A stretch of 64,000 nt of DNA from Clostridium bornimense (GTDB taxonomy: Bacteria > Bacillota > Clostridia > Clostridiales > Clostridiaceae). The first letter of the stretch is position 1. Every line of letters starts with the position of its first letter. The DNA is taken from positions 1,860,001 through 1,924,000 of the forward strand of contig NZ_HG917868.1 of assembly GCF_000577895.1 (NCBI RefSeq), in the 5' to 3' direction. The position numbers and the translations under genes are program-made. This document shows positions 29,667-38,711 of this stretch, in pieces. Below the pieces are notes generated by a model. The model searched no databases. It was given only the letters and a program-made list of their open reading frames with translations, and was not told the DNA's origin.

Positions 29667-30017
29667 CTATACCCCGTGATCTACAATGATTTTCATCAGA
29701 TCACTTATTTTTTTATTTACATCTATATTATCGCTTATTTCTTTAATTTCGCCAAGTTTTTTTAATAAAACTTTATCTTGCTTCTTCATATCTTCTTGTA
29801 ATTTTAAAAGATTTAATTTTTCCTCATATGTATTAAGTAACTTATTACATCTTTTAATATTATCATGAATCGCTTGTCTACTGGTATTATTTATTTCCGA
29901 AATTTCTGCTAAAGAATAATCTTCATTATAGTATAAATTCATTATATCTCTTTGCTTCTCAGTTAATAATTCACCATATATATCAAGTAGCATTGAAATT
30001 TCAAATCTGTTTCCCAT
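29667..30017 (-). CDS. ylxM: YlxM/p13-family helix-turn-helix protein
   Basis: A 116-residue protein with a sigma-70 region-4-like helix-turn-helix (LLTEKQRDIMNLYYNEDYSLAEISEINNTSRQAIHDNIKRC). YlxM belongs to UPF0122 and always neighbours ffh and ftsY; it is proposed to help SRP function or regulation. The C-terminal third is a Lys/Glu-rich coiled-coil-like segment. The exact function is not proven. Confidence 0.92.
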   Translation of the reverse strand: MGNRFEISMLLDIYGELLTEKQRDIMNLYYNEDYSLAEISEINNTSRQAIHDNIKRCNKLLNTYEEKLNLLKLQEDMKKQDKVLLKKLGEIKEISDNIDVNKKISDLMKIIVDHGV

Positions 30018-30053
30018 AACCTCTCACCGTAGACAATGATAACAGATGTTTTG

Positions 30054-30089
30054 AAAGGTGTCAAGTATTTTTACTTAACACCTTTTTTT
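30054..30089. terminator. Hairpin between ftsY and ylxM, with its T-run on the plus strand
   Basis: A 14-bp stem with a TTTT loop (one wobble). The perfect T7 tail is on the plus strand, although the flanking genes ftsY and ylxM are on the minus strand, where the tail is only TTTC. It may still end the ftsY transcript weakly, or block antisense transcription. Confidence 0.65.
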
Positions 30090-30093
30090 ATTA

Positions 30094-31302
30094 TTAGAAT
30101 ATAGCCTCTGCAAACTCCTTAGCATCAAATTCTTGAAGATCATCAATACCTTCTCCAACACCAATTAGTTTTACTGGGATTCCGAGTTCATGTTTAACAG
30201 ATATAATAACTCCACCTTTTGAACTACCATCAAGTTTTGTTATAACTAAGCCATCTATTTTACATATCTCATTAAAAGTTTTTGCTTGTGAAATAGCATT
30301 TTGTCCTGTTGTACCATCTAAAACTAACAGAGTTTCTTTTTCTGCTTCTGGGAATTCTCTATCCATAACTTTATTTATTTTTCCAAGCTCATTCATAAGA
30401 TTTTTCTTATTGTGTAATCTTCCTGCTGTATCAACTATTAATACATCTACTTTTCTAGCTTTTGCTGCTTGAATACCATCAAAAACTACTGCTGCTGGAT
30501 CTGATCCCTCTTGATGCTTAATAATATCTACTCCAGCTCTCTTACTCCAAACTTCTAACTGATCAATAGCTGCTGCTCTGAAAGTATCCGCTGCTACCAT
30601 CATAGTCTTATATCCTTGTTTTTTAAGTTTGTTGCTAATCTTTCCTATAGATGTAGTCTTCCCTGCCCCATTAACACCAATTACAAAAATAACTTTAGGA
30701 GTTTTCTTTGGAGTAATACTACCTTTTTCTTCACCTAAAACCTCTGTAATTACTTCTTTCAATGCACCTTTTACCTCTGAAACTTCTTTAATTTTCTTTT
30801 CTTTAATCTTATCTTTTAATGCATCTATAAGATAAAGTGATGTATCCACACCAATATCTGATGTAATTAATGCTTCTTCTAATTCATCAAATAAATCATC
30901 GTCAATTTTTACATAATTTCCAAAAATATCATCAACTTTAGAAATTAACTCATCTCTTGTTTTTGTTAATCCTTCTTTTAATTTTTGAAAAAATCCTACC
31001 TTTTTAGGTTTTTCTTCTTCAATTTCTTCCACTACTTCTTCTATTGACTCTTCTACTACATTATCTATTTCTGTAATATTAACATCATCTTCTTTTTCAT
31101 CAGCTTCAACAGCATTTTCTTCTTCTATATACTCCTCTTCAACTTCTATAGTTTCCTCTTCATATGCTTCATCTACAGAGTTAACTTCACCTACTGAAAC
31201 TTCTTTATCACTAGTTTCTTCTACTTCATTAGCAATATTTTCTTCTACTAGTTCTTCTTTTTTCTCACCTTTAAATTTCTTAAAAAACTTACTGAACGCC
31301 AT
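30094..31302 (-). CDS. ftsY: Signal recognition particle receptor FtsY
   Basis: FtsY docks SRP-ribosome complexes at the membrane. Residues 1-100 form the acidic A domain (long runs of Glu/Val/Asp), then the N domain begins at KVGFFQKLKEGLTKTRDELISKVDDIFG. The G domain shows GVNGAGKTTSIGKIS, DTFRAAAIDQLEVW, DTAGRLHNKKNLMNEL and TKLDGSSKGGVIIS. The protein has 402 residues, the A domain being longer than in Bacillus (total 329). Fifteen bases separate it from smc. Confidence 0.98.
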   Translation of the reverse strand: MAFSKFFKKFKGEKKEELVEENIANEVEETSDKEVSVGEVNSVDEAYEEETIEVEEEYIEEENAVEADEKEDDVNITEIDNVVEESIEEVVEEIEEEKPKKVGFFQKLKEGLTKTRDELISKVDDIFGNYVKIDDDLFDELEEALITSDIGVDTSLYLIDALKDKIKEKKIKEVSEVKGALKEVITEVLGEEKGSITPKKTPKVIFVIGVNGAGKTTSIGKISNKLKKQGYKTMMVAADTFRAAAIDQLEVWSKRAGVDIIKHQEGSDPAAVVFDGIQAAKARKVDVLIVDTAGRLHNKKNLMNELGKINKVMDREFPEAEKETLLVLDGTTGQNAISQAKTFNEICKIDGLVITKLDGSSKGGVIISVKHELGIPVKLIGVGEGIDDLQEFDAKEFAEAIF

Positions 31303-31317
31303 ATTTTCCTCCTTATT

Positions 31318-34300
31318 TTAAGCACTTCTTAAATCTACAGACACAATTTTTGATACTCCCTTTTCTTCCATAGTAACTCCATAAAGAATATCTGATGATT
31401 CCATAGTTCCTTTTCTATGAGTTATAACTATAAATTGTGTTCCTTCTGAAAACTTTCTTAGAAAATCTGCATATCTATTTACATTAGCATCATCAAGAGC
31501 CGCTTCAATCTCGTCTAGAATACAGAATGGAGTTGGTTTCATCTTTAGTATAGCAAATAATAAGGCAATTGCCGATAGTCCTTTTTCTCCCCCAGACATC
31601 AAATTGATATTTTGAAGCTTTTTACCTGGTGGCTGTACGTTAATATCTATTGGAGAGTTTAAAATGTCATCACCACTTAAAACCAAATCAGCATGACCAC
31701 CCTTAAATAATTCTTTAAACGTCTCATCATAATATTTTCTAAGTATCTTAAAGTTTTCTTTAAATACTTCTTCCATTGTTGATGTCATATCATCTATTAC
31801 TTTAATTAGCTCCTCTTTTGATGCAATAAGATCTACTCTTTCTTCATTCATATTATTATATTTTTCTAAAGTTTCTTTATATTCATTAATAGATCCAACA
31901 TTAACAGTACCTAATGAATTTATTTCAGATTTTATGTTGAATATATTTTTCTTTAATTCTTCCTCATTACCTTGAACTTTTTCAAACTCTTTTGCTTCTG
32001 CTATAGTTAAATTATATTCTTCATTTAATCTTGTAATTAAATTTTCATAATCTGAATTCATCTTAGTATACGCAATCTCAATCTTATGATATTCATTAGA
32101 TTTCTTACTTAAAATTTCACTATTATCTTCAATATTACTATTTATACTGTTAATTTTTTCTTTAAGCTTAATTTTCTCAGATTCTTTAAGTTGGAATTTA
32201 TTATTTAACTCTTCTATGCTCTTATTTAACTTTTCAATTTCTTCATTGTTATTTTTTATAGATTCTTTATTTGTCAAAATACTGTTATTATTTTCCTCTA
32301 TAGTATTTTTACTTCTTATATGCGAAATACTAATTGCTACTTTTTCATCTTCTAGTCTTGCAATATCTTTTTCTAAATTTTCAATAAAGTTTTTATTCTT
32401 AGCTTCCTCAATTCTAAGAACTGTACTCTTATCACCAGCTTTTTCTATTTCCTTCTTAAATTTTGCAAACTCTTCCTCTTTAGATTTTATTTCAGTATCT
32501 AATGTAGAAGTTTCTTTTCTCACAGACTCTTCTTTTTCATCTAAATATATCTTCTTTTCTTCAATATCTTTTATACTCTTATTTAATGCAATTATTTCAT
32601 TATCCCCTGATTTTATACTAAGAGTTAATTTTTTATTTTCATTCTCTAATGATACAATTCTTTCGTTTACTTTAGTAATTTCTATTTTATCACCATGAAT
32701 CTTATCACTTATATTTAGATTTTCTTCATCAACTACTTTTATTTTTTCTAAAATTACTTCAATTTCTTCTGTGCTGCTTTGCATTTTTATCTTTAATTCT
32801 GATATTTGTTTTTCTAACTCTTCAATTTCTCTTTTTCTACCTACTATATTAGAATTTTTATTGTTAGTCGCTCCCCCAGTAAGAGAACCACCAGCATTAA
32901 CTACTTCACCTTGCAATGTAACTATTCTTATTGAATAACCAGTAAGCTTTGCTATATTAAGGGCAGTATCTAATGTCTCTGCTATTATAGTTCTACCTAG
33001 CGAAAAATCTACTGCCTTTTTTAACTTTTCATTTACTTCAACTAATTCAGATGCAATGCCGACATATCCTTTTGTATTTTTAACATTATTATTTATATCA
33101 ATTACTTTATCCTTAATTATATTAAGTGGTAAGAAAGTTGCTCTTCCAAGCTTATGTTTCTTTAAATAATCAATAAGTACCTTTGCTCCTGCATCACTAT
33201 CAGTAATTATGTTTGAAATAGCAAAGCCTAATGCTGTTTCTATAGCCACTTCATATTCCTTTTTTACATTAATAACTTCTCCTAATACAAAAGCCTCTTC
33301 AGAAAAACTATTGATCTTATTATTTCTTATATCATTCATAATAGTTTTTACTGCTCTATTATAACCTTCATAATGATTTTCTAAATTAGTAAGCATCGCT
33401 TTATTTGCTTCACATCTTGTTATAGAATTTTGTAACTCCCTAAGAGACTTTTCTTTATTTGCTTTGTCTTTATATAGACTAGTTAATTTCTTCTTATTAT
33501 TATCTAATTTACTATTAATTTTTTCTATATCCCCTATTAAAGAATCAATTTCTTCTTTAAGATGATTTCTAGTACTTTCATTTATCTTTATAGTATTTAA
33601 ATAACCTTCTTTAGATGCTCTTATGCTTTCTTCTTTAGATTTTAAATTTTCTAAATTATTATTAATCAATAATTTTTCATTAGAAGCTTCACGTACTATA
33701 TTAAGAAGCTTTTCTCTTTCTTCTTTTTTCTTATATATAAATTTTTCTTTTTCTATAAGATCTTCTTTTCTAGTTCTATTTAATGTATCAACTTCACCTA
33801 ATTCATTAATAATTTTCTCATAAGCATCTTTTGCCTTTTTAAGGCTATCTTTTTCTTCTATTATTTCTTCTTTATATTTTTTCTCTTTAGCCTCATACTC
33901 TTCTAGTAACAGCTTTTCTTTTTCAATACTTTCTTCAAGTATTTTAATTCTTTCATTAGATAAAGCAATTGATGCATTTATTTCTTGTATATTTTCTCTC
34001 TTATCAAAATATACTTTTCTTTCTTCTTCATATTCTTTTTCAAGATTCTCTAACTCTTTATTAAATTCTTCAATTATAGCTTTCTTTTCACTTTTATCCT
34101 TTAAAAGATTATCTAATTCAATCTTTTTATCTTCTAATTCTTTCTTTAATGTATTTACTTTTTCATCATAGCCATCTAATGAATTTGTTATAAGAGTAAC
34201 TTCATTTTTCTTAAGGCTATCCGATAATTTTATAAATTCCTTAGCCTTCTCACTTTCTTCTCTTAGAGGTTCTAGTCTCTCTTCATAAGTAGTAAGTATA

Positions 34301-34878
34301 TCATTAATTCTAATTATATTATTTTCTGCAGCTTGCAGTTTCTTTTCTGATTCTATCTTTCTACTTTTATATTTTACTATTCCTGCAGCTTCTTCTAATA
34401 AACCTCTTCTTTCTTCTGGATTTCCTGATAATAAAGACTCTATTTTTCCTTGTCCTATTATAGAGTAACCTTCTTTTCCTATACCAGTATCCATAAATAA
34501 CTCATGTATATCTTTTAATCTACATTTTGTATTGTTTATATAGTACTCACTTTCTCCAGATCTATATAAACGTCTTGAAATTGTTACTTGATTATAATCT
34601 ATAGGCAATTTATTATCTGAATTATCTAAAATAAGTGATACCTGCGAAAGCCCTAGAGGTTTTCTAAATTCCGTACCTGCAAAAATAACATCCTCCATCT
34701 TTCCGCCTCTTAAAGTCTTAACACTTTGCTCACCTAGAACCCATCTAATAGCATCAGAAATATTACTTTTACCACTACCATTTGGACCAACTATAGCTGT
34801 GATCCCATCTCTTAGCAAGATTTCTGTTTTATCTGCAAAAGATTTAAACCCTCTTATCTCTATGGATTTTAAAAACAC
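31318..34878 (-). CDS. smc: Chromosome segregation ATPase SMC
   Basis: SMC forms the bacterial condensin ring with ScpA and ScpB. Walker A GPNGSGKSNISDAIRWVLGEQS is near residue 32. Two long coiled coils flank a hinge (about 505-660, with YVGIASELVEVNEKLKKAVDFSLGRTIIAETLDTAL and VVNAGGSLTGG). The C-terminal head has the signature LMSGGEKGLSAIALLFAI and Walker B FCILDEIEAALDDANVNRY. Length 1186 is the usual size. The start is GTG at 34878 after GGAGGAG. It opens the smc-ftsY-ylxM-ffh block. Confidence 0.99.
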   Translation of the reverse strand: MFLKSIEIRGFKSFADKTEILLRDGITAIVGPNGSGKSNISDAIRWVLGEQSVKTLRGGKMEDVIFAGTEFRKPLGLSQVSLILDNSDNKLPIDYNQVTISRRLYRSGESEYYINNTKCRLKDIHELFMDTGIGKEGYSIIGQGKIESLLSGNPEERRGLLEEAAGIVKYKSRKIESEKKLQAAENNIIRINDILTTYEERLEPLREESEKAKEFIKLSDSLKKNEVTLITNSLDGYDEKVNTLKKELEDKKIELDNLLKDKSEKKAIIEEFNKELENLEKEYEEERKVYFDKRENIQEINASIALSNERIKILEESIEKEKLLLEEYEAKEKKYKEEIIEEKDSLKKAKDAYEKIINELGEVDTLNRTRKEDLIEKEKFIYKKKEEREKLLNIVREASNEKLLINNNLENLKSKEESIRASKEGYLNTIKINESTRNHLKEEIDSLIGDIEKINSKLDNNKKKLTSLYKDKANKEKSLRELQNSITRCEANKAMLTNLENHYEGYNRAVKTIMNDIRNNKINSFSEEAFVLGEVINVKKEYEVAIETALGFAISNIITDSDAGAKVLIDYLKKHKLGRATFLPLNIIKDKVIDINNNVKNTKGYVGIASELVEVNEKLKKAVDFSLGRTIIAETLDTALNIAKLTGYSIRIVTLQGEVVNAGGSLTGGATNNKNSNIVGRKREIEELEKQISELKIKMQSSTEEIEVILEKIKVVDEENLNISDKIHGDKIEITKVNERIVSLENENKKLTLSIKSGDNEIIALNKSIKDIEEKKIYLDEKEESVRKETSTLDTEIKSKEEEFAKFKKEIEKAGDKSTVLRIEEAKNKNFIENLEKDIARLEDEKVAISISHIRSKNTIEENNNSILTNKESIKNNNEEIEKLNKSIEELNNKFQLKESEKIKLKEKINSINSNIEDNSEILSKKSNEYHKIEIAYTKMNSDYENLITRLNEEYNLTIAEAKEFEKVQGNEEELKKNIFNIKSEINSLGTVNVGSINEYKETLEKYNNMNEERVDLIASKEELIKVIDDMTSTMEEVFKENFKILRKYYDETFKELFKGGHADLVLSGDDILNSPIDINVQPPGKKLQNINLMSGGEKGLSAIALLFAILKMKPTPFCILDEIEAALDDANVNRYADFLRKFSEGTQFIVITHRKGTMESSDILYGVTMEEKGVSKIVSVDLRSA

Positions 34879-35113
34879 CTAAAATCTCCTCCTGTATATA
34901 AACTCTTATTACAGTTTAAATTATTTCTATTTTAATATCAACTAATGATATTATAGCTTTTGTAATATATCACAAAGTTTAAAGTAAATTTTATAATTTA
35001 TTGCATTTTACTTGTCCCAATGATATATTGTTATTAAGATATTAATTAATAATTATTATTTGTTAATATTTATTAAATATATCACAAATTTGTAAAATTA
35101 AGGGGTGTGTGCA
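34879..35113. promoter_or_regulatory. Divergent smc/pflB regulatory region
   Basis: An AT-rich region between divergent genes. AATATATCACAAA occurs at 34964-34976 and again at 35076-35088. The first copy is part of an imperfect palindrome, TTGTAATATATCACAA, that lies just upstream of a TATAAT facing smc (34950-34955). TCACAA half-sites are typical of Rex and CRP/FNR-type redox regulators of fermentation genes, but the 16-bp spacing does not match the usual Rex operator, so the regulator is open. Confidence 0.5.
35001..35029 (+). promoter_or_regulatory. Promoter of pflB
   Basis: TTGCAT (35001-35006), 17-bp spacer, TATATT (35024-35029), leaving a leader of about 75 bases before the start codon. 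Confidence 0.65.
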
Positions 35114-37345
35114 ATGAAAGAACAATGGCAAGGATTTGTAAATGGAAATTGGTCAAAAGAAATTGACGTTAGAAACTTTATACAAAAGAATTACACTGAA
35201 TACACTGGGGATAGTTCGTTTTTAAAAGATGCCACTGCAGAAACAAAAAAATTATGGGATGAAGTAAGTGAATTATTCAAAAAAGAAAGAGAAAATGGTG
35301 GCGTATTAGATGTAGATACTAAAACAGTATCATCTATAAACGCATATGACCCTGGCTATATAGATAAAACAATAGAAAAAATTGTTGGTGTTCAAACTGA
35401 TGCCCCATTAAAAAGAGCTGTTATGCCTGAAGGTGGTATAAGAATGGCTGAAAATGCTGCGAAAGCTTATGGTTATGAAGTTGATCCATCCATTTCTGAG
35501 ATTTTTTCAAAATACAGAAAAACTCACAACCAAGGCGTTTTTGATGCTTACACTGATGAAATGAGATTAGCAAGAAAATATGGTATAGTAACAGGACTTC
35601 CTGATGCTTATGGAAGAGGAAGAATCATCGGTGATTATAGAAGAGTAGCTTTATATGGAGTAGATAAGTTAATTGAAGATAAATTAGCACAAAAGAAATC
35701 ATTAGAAGTTAGATGTATTGATGAAGAGGTAATAAGATTAAGAGAAGAAATTTCTGATCAAATTGTAGCTTTAAAAGAATTAAAAGCATTAGCAAACACT
35801 TATGGACTTGACATTTCACTTCCAGCAAGCAATGCTAGAGAAGCTGTTCAATGGTTATACTTCGGATACTTAGCTGCAATCAAACAACAAAATGGTGCCG
35901 CTATGTCTCTTGGTAGAACTTCAACTTTCCTCGATATATATATAGAAAGAGATTTAAAAAATGGAGTAATTACAGAAGAAGAAGCACAAGAATTAATGGA
36001 TCACTTCGTTATGAAGCTTAGGCTGGTAAAATTCTTAAGAACTCCAGAATATAATGATCTTTTCTCTGGTGATCCTACTTGGGTAACAGAATCTATTGGA
36101 GGTATGTCACTTGATGGTAGAACATTAGTTACTAAAAACTCTTTTAGAATGTTAAATACTCTTTATACTTTAGGACCATCACCAGAACCAAACTTAACAG
36201 TACTATGGTCAACAAAATTACCAGAAGGATTTAAAGACTTCTGCTCTCAAGTTTCTATAGATACTAGTTCTGTTCAATATGAAAATGATGATTTAATGAA
36301 ACCATACTGGGGAGATGACTATGCTATAGCTTGCTGTGTATCTGCTATGAAAGTTGGTAAACAAATGCAGTTCTTTGGAGCAAGAGTTAACTTAGCAAAA
36401 ACATTGCTTTACACTATCAACGGTGGAGTTGATGAAAAAAGTGGTGTTCAAGTAGGTCCTAAGTTCGAACCAATAACTAGTGAATATCTTGATTATGATG
36501 AAGTAATGAGTAAATTTGATGCTATGACAGATTGGCTGGCAAACCTTTATGTAAATACACTAAATGTAATACACTATATGCATGATAAATATTCTTATGA
36601 AAGCTTACAAATGGCATTACATGATAGAGATGTATTTAGAACAATGGCTTGTGGTATAGCAGGATTATCTGTATGTGCCGATAGTTTATCGGCAATTAAA
36701 TATGCAAAAGTTAAACCTATAAGAAACGAAGCTGGAATAGCTATTGACTTTGAAGTTGAAGGTGATTATCCTAAATACGGAAATGATGATGACAGAGTTG
36801 ATGATATTGCTGTATTCTTAGTTGAAAATATGATGAATAAGATAAGAAAAAATAAGACTTATAGAAATGCATATCACACTCAATCAGTTTTAACTATTAC
36901 TTCAAATGTAGTATATGGTAAGAAAACTGGTACTACACCAGACGGAAGACAGGCTGGAGAACCATTTGCTCCAGGAGCAAATCCAATGCATGGAAGAGAT
37001 AATAGTGGTTCACTTGCATCACTAAATTCTGTTGCTAAATTACCATATGAACATTCACAAGATGGTATTTCAAACACATTCTCAATAGTACCAGATGCTC
37101 TTGGAAAAACTCCTGAGGATAGAATCAAAAACTTAAGCATTATGATGGATGGTTACTTCTCACAAGATGCTCATCATTTAAATGTTAATGTATTTAACAG
37201 AGAAACTTTAATTGACGCAATGGAACATCCAGAACAATACCCTCAGCTTACAATAAGAGTTTCTGGATATGCTGTTAACTTTATAAAACTAACTAGAGAA
37301 CAACAACTTGATGTTATTAATAGAACATTCCATAAGAGTATGTAA
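35114..37345 (+). CDS. pflB: Formate C-acetyltransferase (pyruvate formate-lyase)
   Basis: PFL cleaves pyruvate plus CoA to acetyl-CoA and formate during anaerobic growth, using a glycyl radical. The active-site cysteine pair is in AIACCVSAM (about 417-418) and the radical glycine in [17 protein letters not shown] near the C-terminus. The 743-residue length is normal. The ATG at 35114 has AAGGGG eight bases before it; a GTG nine bases upstream overlaps that site. The activase gene pflA, usually adjacent, is not next to it in this window, so activation must come from elsewhere in the genome. The gene is monocistronic, ending at a strong terminator. Confidence 0.98.
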   Translation: MKEQWQGFVNGNWSKEIDVRNFIQKNYTEYTGDSSFLKDATAETKKLWDEVSELFKKERENGGVLDVDTKTVSSINAYDPGYIDKTIEKIVGVQTDAPLKRAVMPEGGIRMAENAAKAYGYEVDPSISEIFSKYRKTHNQGVFDAYTDEMRLARKYGIVTGLPDAYGRGRIIGDYRRVALYGVDKLIEDKLAQKKSLEVRCIDEEVIRLREEISDQIVALKELKALANTYGLDISLPASNAREAVQWLYFGYLAAIKQQNGAAMSLGRTSTFLDIYIERDLKNGVITEEEAQELMDHFVMKLRLVKFLRTPEYNDLFSGDPTWVTESIGGMSLDGRTLVTKNSFRMLNTLYTLGPSPEPNLTVLWSTKLPEGFKDFCSQVSIDTSSVQYENDDLMKPYWGDDYAIACCVSAMKVGKQMQFFGARVNLAKTLLYTINGGVDEKSGVQVGPKFEPITSEYLDYDEVMSKFDAMTDWLANLYVNTLNVIHYMHDKYSYESLQMALHDRDVFRTMACGIAGLSVCADSLSAIKYAKVKPIRNEAGIAIDFEVEGDYPKYGNDDDRVDDIAVFLVENMMNKIRKNKTYRNAYHTQSVLTITSNVVYGKKTGTTPDGRQAGEPFAPGANPMHGRDNSGSLASLNSVAKLPYEHSQDGISNTFSIVPDALGKTPEDRIKNLSIMMDGYFSQDAHHLNVNVFNRETLIDAMEHPEQYPQLTIRVSGYAVNFIKLTREQQLDVINRTFHKSM

Positions 37346-37364
37346 GCTATATAGCTTTTAATTT

Positions 37365-37414
37365 AAGAAAGACCGCCTCTTGTATTATGAATTACAAAGG
37401 AGGTCTTTCTTCTT
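37365..37414 (+). terminator. Intrinsic terminator after pflB
   Basis: AAGAAAGACC...CCTC...TTGTA pairs with TACAA...GAGG...GGTCTTTCTT, a long stem with one bulge, followed by TCTT. It lies 20 bases past the stop. Confidence 0.88.
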
Positions 37415-37477
37415 ACATTAAATATAACTAAGGATATTGATAATTATGTCCTCATGTTTATTGAATATAATTATTAA

Positions 37478-37506
37478 TTGCAATTAAATATCATTTAGTA
37501 TATAAT
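37478..37506 (+). promoter_or_regulatory. Promoter of the small Cas2-like gene
   Basis: TTGCAA (37478-37483), 17-bp spacer, TATAAT (37501-37506), with an AAGGCGG site before the ATG at 37540. Confidence 0.75.
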
Positions 37507-37539
37507 AATAACTAAATAATTTTTAAGGCGGTATAGATA

Positions 37540-37830
37540 ATGTCAGTATATTTAATAAATATTCATGTAGGACATGTACATGATGAAAACTGTAATCATC
37601 ACCATCATTATGATAGTAATCTAGAAAGAAAAATCAAATCTTTAGGATCATGGGCTCATATATTACCAACATCATTTGTTATTGAAACAGATATTAATTC
37701 AGAAGAAATTGCGAAGGCTCTAAATGAAGTAAAAGATAGCAATGATTTATTCTTTGTTACAAAAATTAATGATGATTTTAATGGCGCTATACATCCAAAG
37801 GCATTAGAATGGATAAAAAGTAGAATATAA
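37540..37830 (+). CDS. Small SinR-family/Cas2-like ferredoxin-fold protein with His-rich insert
   Basis: A 96-residue protein. From residue 30 on (IKSLGSWAHILPTSFVIETDINSEEIAKAL...SNDLFFVTKINDDFNGAI...ALEWIKS) it matches the pattern I know from small SinR-family proteins (unrelated to the Bacillus sporulation SinR), predicted to share the ferredoxin fold of Cas2: beta1, helix with W-H, T-F/W-x-I-x-T-D, D-N-D-L-x-x-x-K. The expected first-strand segment YDL-NKPG-YD is replaced by HVGHVHDENCNHHHHYD, seven His plus a Cys within 18 residues, which looks like a metal-binding graft. No cas1 or CRISPR is nearby; the gene has its own promoter and terminator. Function unknown. Confidence 0.75.
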   Translation: MSVYLINIHVGHVHDENCNHHHHYDSNLERKIKSLGSWAHILPTSFVIETDINSEEIAKALNEVKDSNDLFFVTKINDDFNGAIHPKALEWIKSRI

Positions 37831-37837
37831 ATAAATT

Positions 37838-37896
37838 TTAAAAAGGGACTGTTGCACAATAAATTAAATCAATTTTGTGCTTTAATCCCTTTTTTA
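37838..37896 (+). terminator. Intrinsic terminator after the Cas2-like gene
   Basis: AAAAGGGA...GCACAA pairs with TTGTGC...TCCCTTTT, then T-run. The CTGTTGCACAA arm resembles other terminators in this window. Confidence 0.87.
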
Positions 37897-37992
37897 TAGT
37901 GCAGTATAAATGTTAATTTAACCAAAAATACAGATAATATATATTAAGTATTTTTATATACAAAACTATTATACTTAACTGTTGTTATTAAA

Positions 37993-38595
37993 TTATGATT
38001 TTAATATCACTGGTAAGTGCAGTCCTTTAATATATGATACCATCCTAATTATAACCACCATCAATAAAGACATATATATAGAAATACTTTTTCCTAAAAT
38101 CGGATATGAAACCCATAAAACTAATGCTCCTATAATACCAGCAACACAATATATATCTTGTATAAATACTATTGGTTTCCTATTAGTTATAATATCTCTA
38201 AGTAATCCCCCACCTACTCCAGTAATAGCTGTTACAAATATAAATAATAACAAATTATATTGATTATCTATAGCTTTAACCCCCGATGATACTGTAAAGG
38301 CAGCTAGTCCTAATGAATCTACTGCTACAAAAAGTAAACTGTTTGTCCACTTTTCCTTAATAAAGATAGCAAGGGTAGCTGCAACAATAATGACTAACAC
38401 AGCTCCATGACTACTAAAAAATGCAGGAATTCCTACGTTCGTTACTATATCTCTTATAATTCCCCCACCCATAGCTGTTACTATAGCTAGTATGTATATC
38501 CCTAATAAATCTAATTTCTCATCAATAGCTACATACGCACCAGACATAGCAAAAGCAAAGACACCGATGTACTCTAAAATTGTCACTGTATACAC
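37993..38595 (-). CDS. TRIC-type cation channel family protein (YvgT/YicG, UPF0126)
   Basis: Six to seven membrane helices in two repeated halves, each with the Gly-rich motif followed by Arg-Asp: AMGGGIIRDIVTN and GVGGGLLRDIITN. This is the bacterial TRIC (trimeric intracellular cation) channel family, which conducts monovalent cations, chiefly potassium. I place the start at the GTG at 38595 (AGAGGTGG seven bases upstream), giving 200 residues, rather than at codons upstream of that site. It is divergent from the MATE gene. Physiological role unknown. Confidence 0.9.
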   Translation of the reverse strand: MYTVTILEYIGVFAFAMSGAYVAIDEKLDLLGIYILAIVTAMGGGIIRDIVTNVGIPAFFSSHGAVLVIIVAATLAIFIKEKWTNSLLFVAVDSLGLAAFTVSSGVKAIDNQYNLLLFIFVTAITGVGGGLLRDIITNRKPIVFIQDIYCVAGIIGALVLWVSYPILGKSISIYMSLLMVVIIRMVSYIKGLHLPVILKS

Positions 38596-38669
38596 TATAA
38601 TTCCACCTCTTTTGTAATAAAACATCACAAATAAATATTATATCATAATATTTGATTAACATTACAACT

Positions 38670-38686
38670 TTTGATATGATATCAAA
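38670..38686 (+). promoter_or_regulatory. Palindromic operator candidate before the MATE gene
   Basis: TTTGATAT-G-ATATCAAA, a perfect 8-bp inverted repeat, lies 25 bases before the MATE start codon. ACAACTTTTG is repeated at 38664 and 38690, bracketing it. Position fits a repressor site covering the transcription start; the regulator is not encoded next to it. Confidence 0.5.
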
Positions 38687-38711
38687 TATACAACTTTTGG
38701 GGGATAAACTT

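Noticed and set aside
32216-32698. 160-codon plus-strand ORF inside smc
   Set aside because: Antisense shadow of the smc coiled coil, with biased composition and no ribosome site.
34962-34977. Definite Rex operator
   Set aside because: Half-sites are close to TTGTGA/TCACAA, but the spacing is two bases short and one half is imperfect.
37540-37830. Cas2 of a CRISPR system
   Set aside because: No cas1 or array nearby, and the first-strand active-site region is replaced by a His-rich segment.
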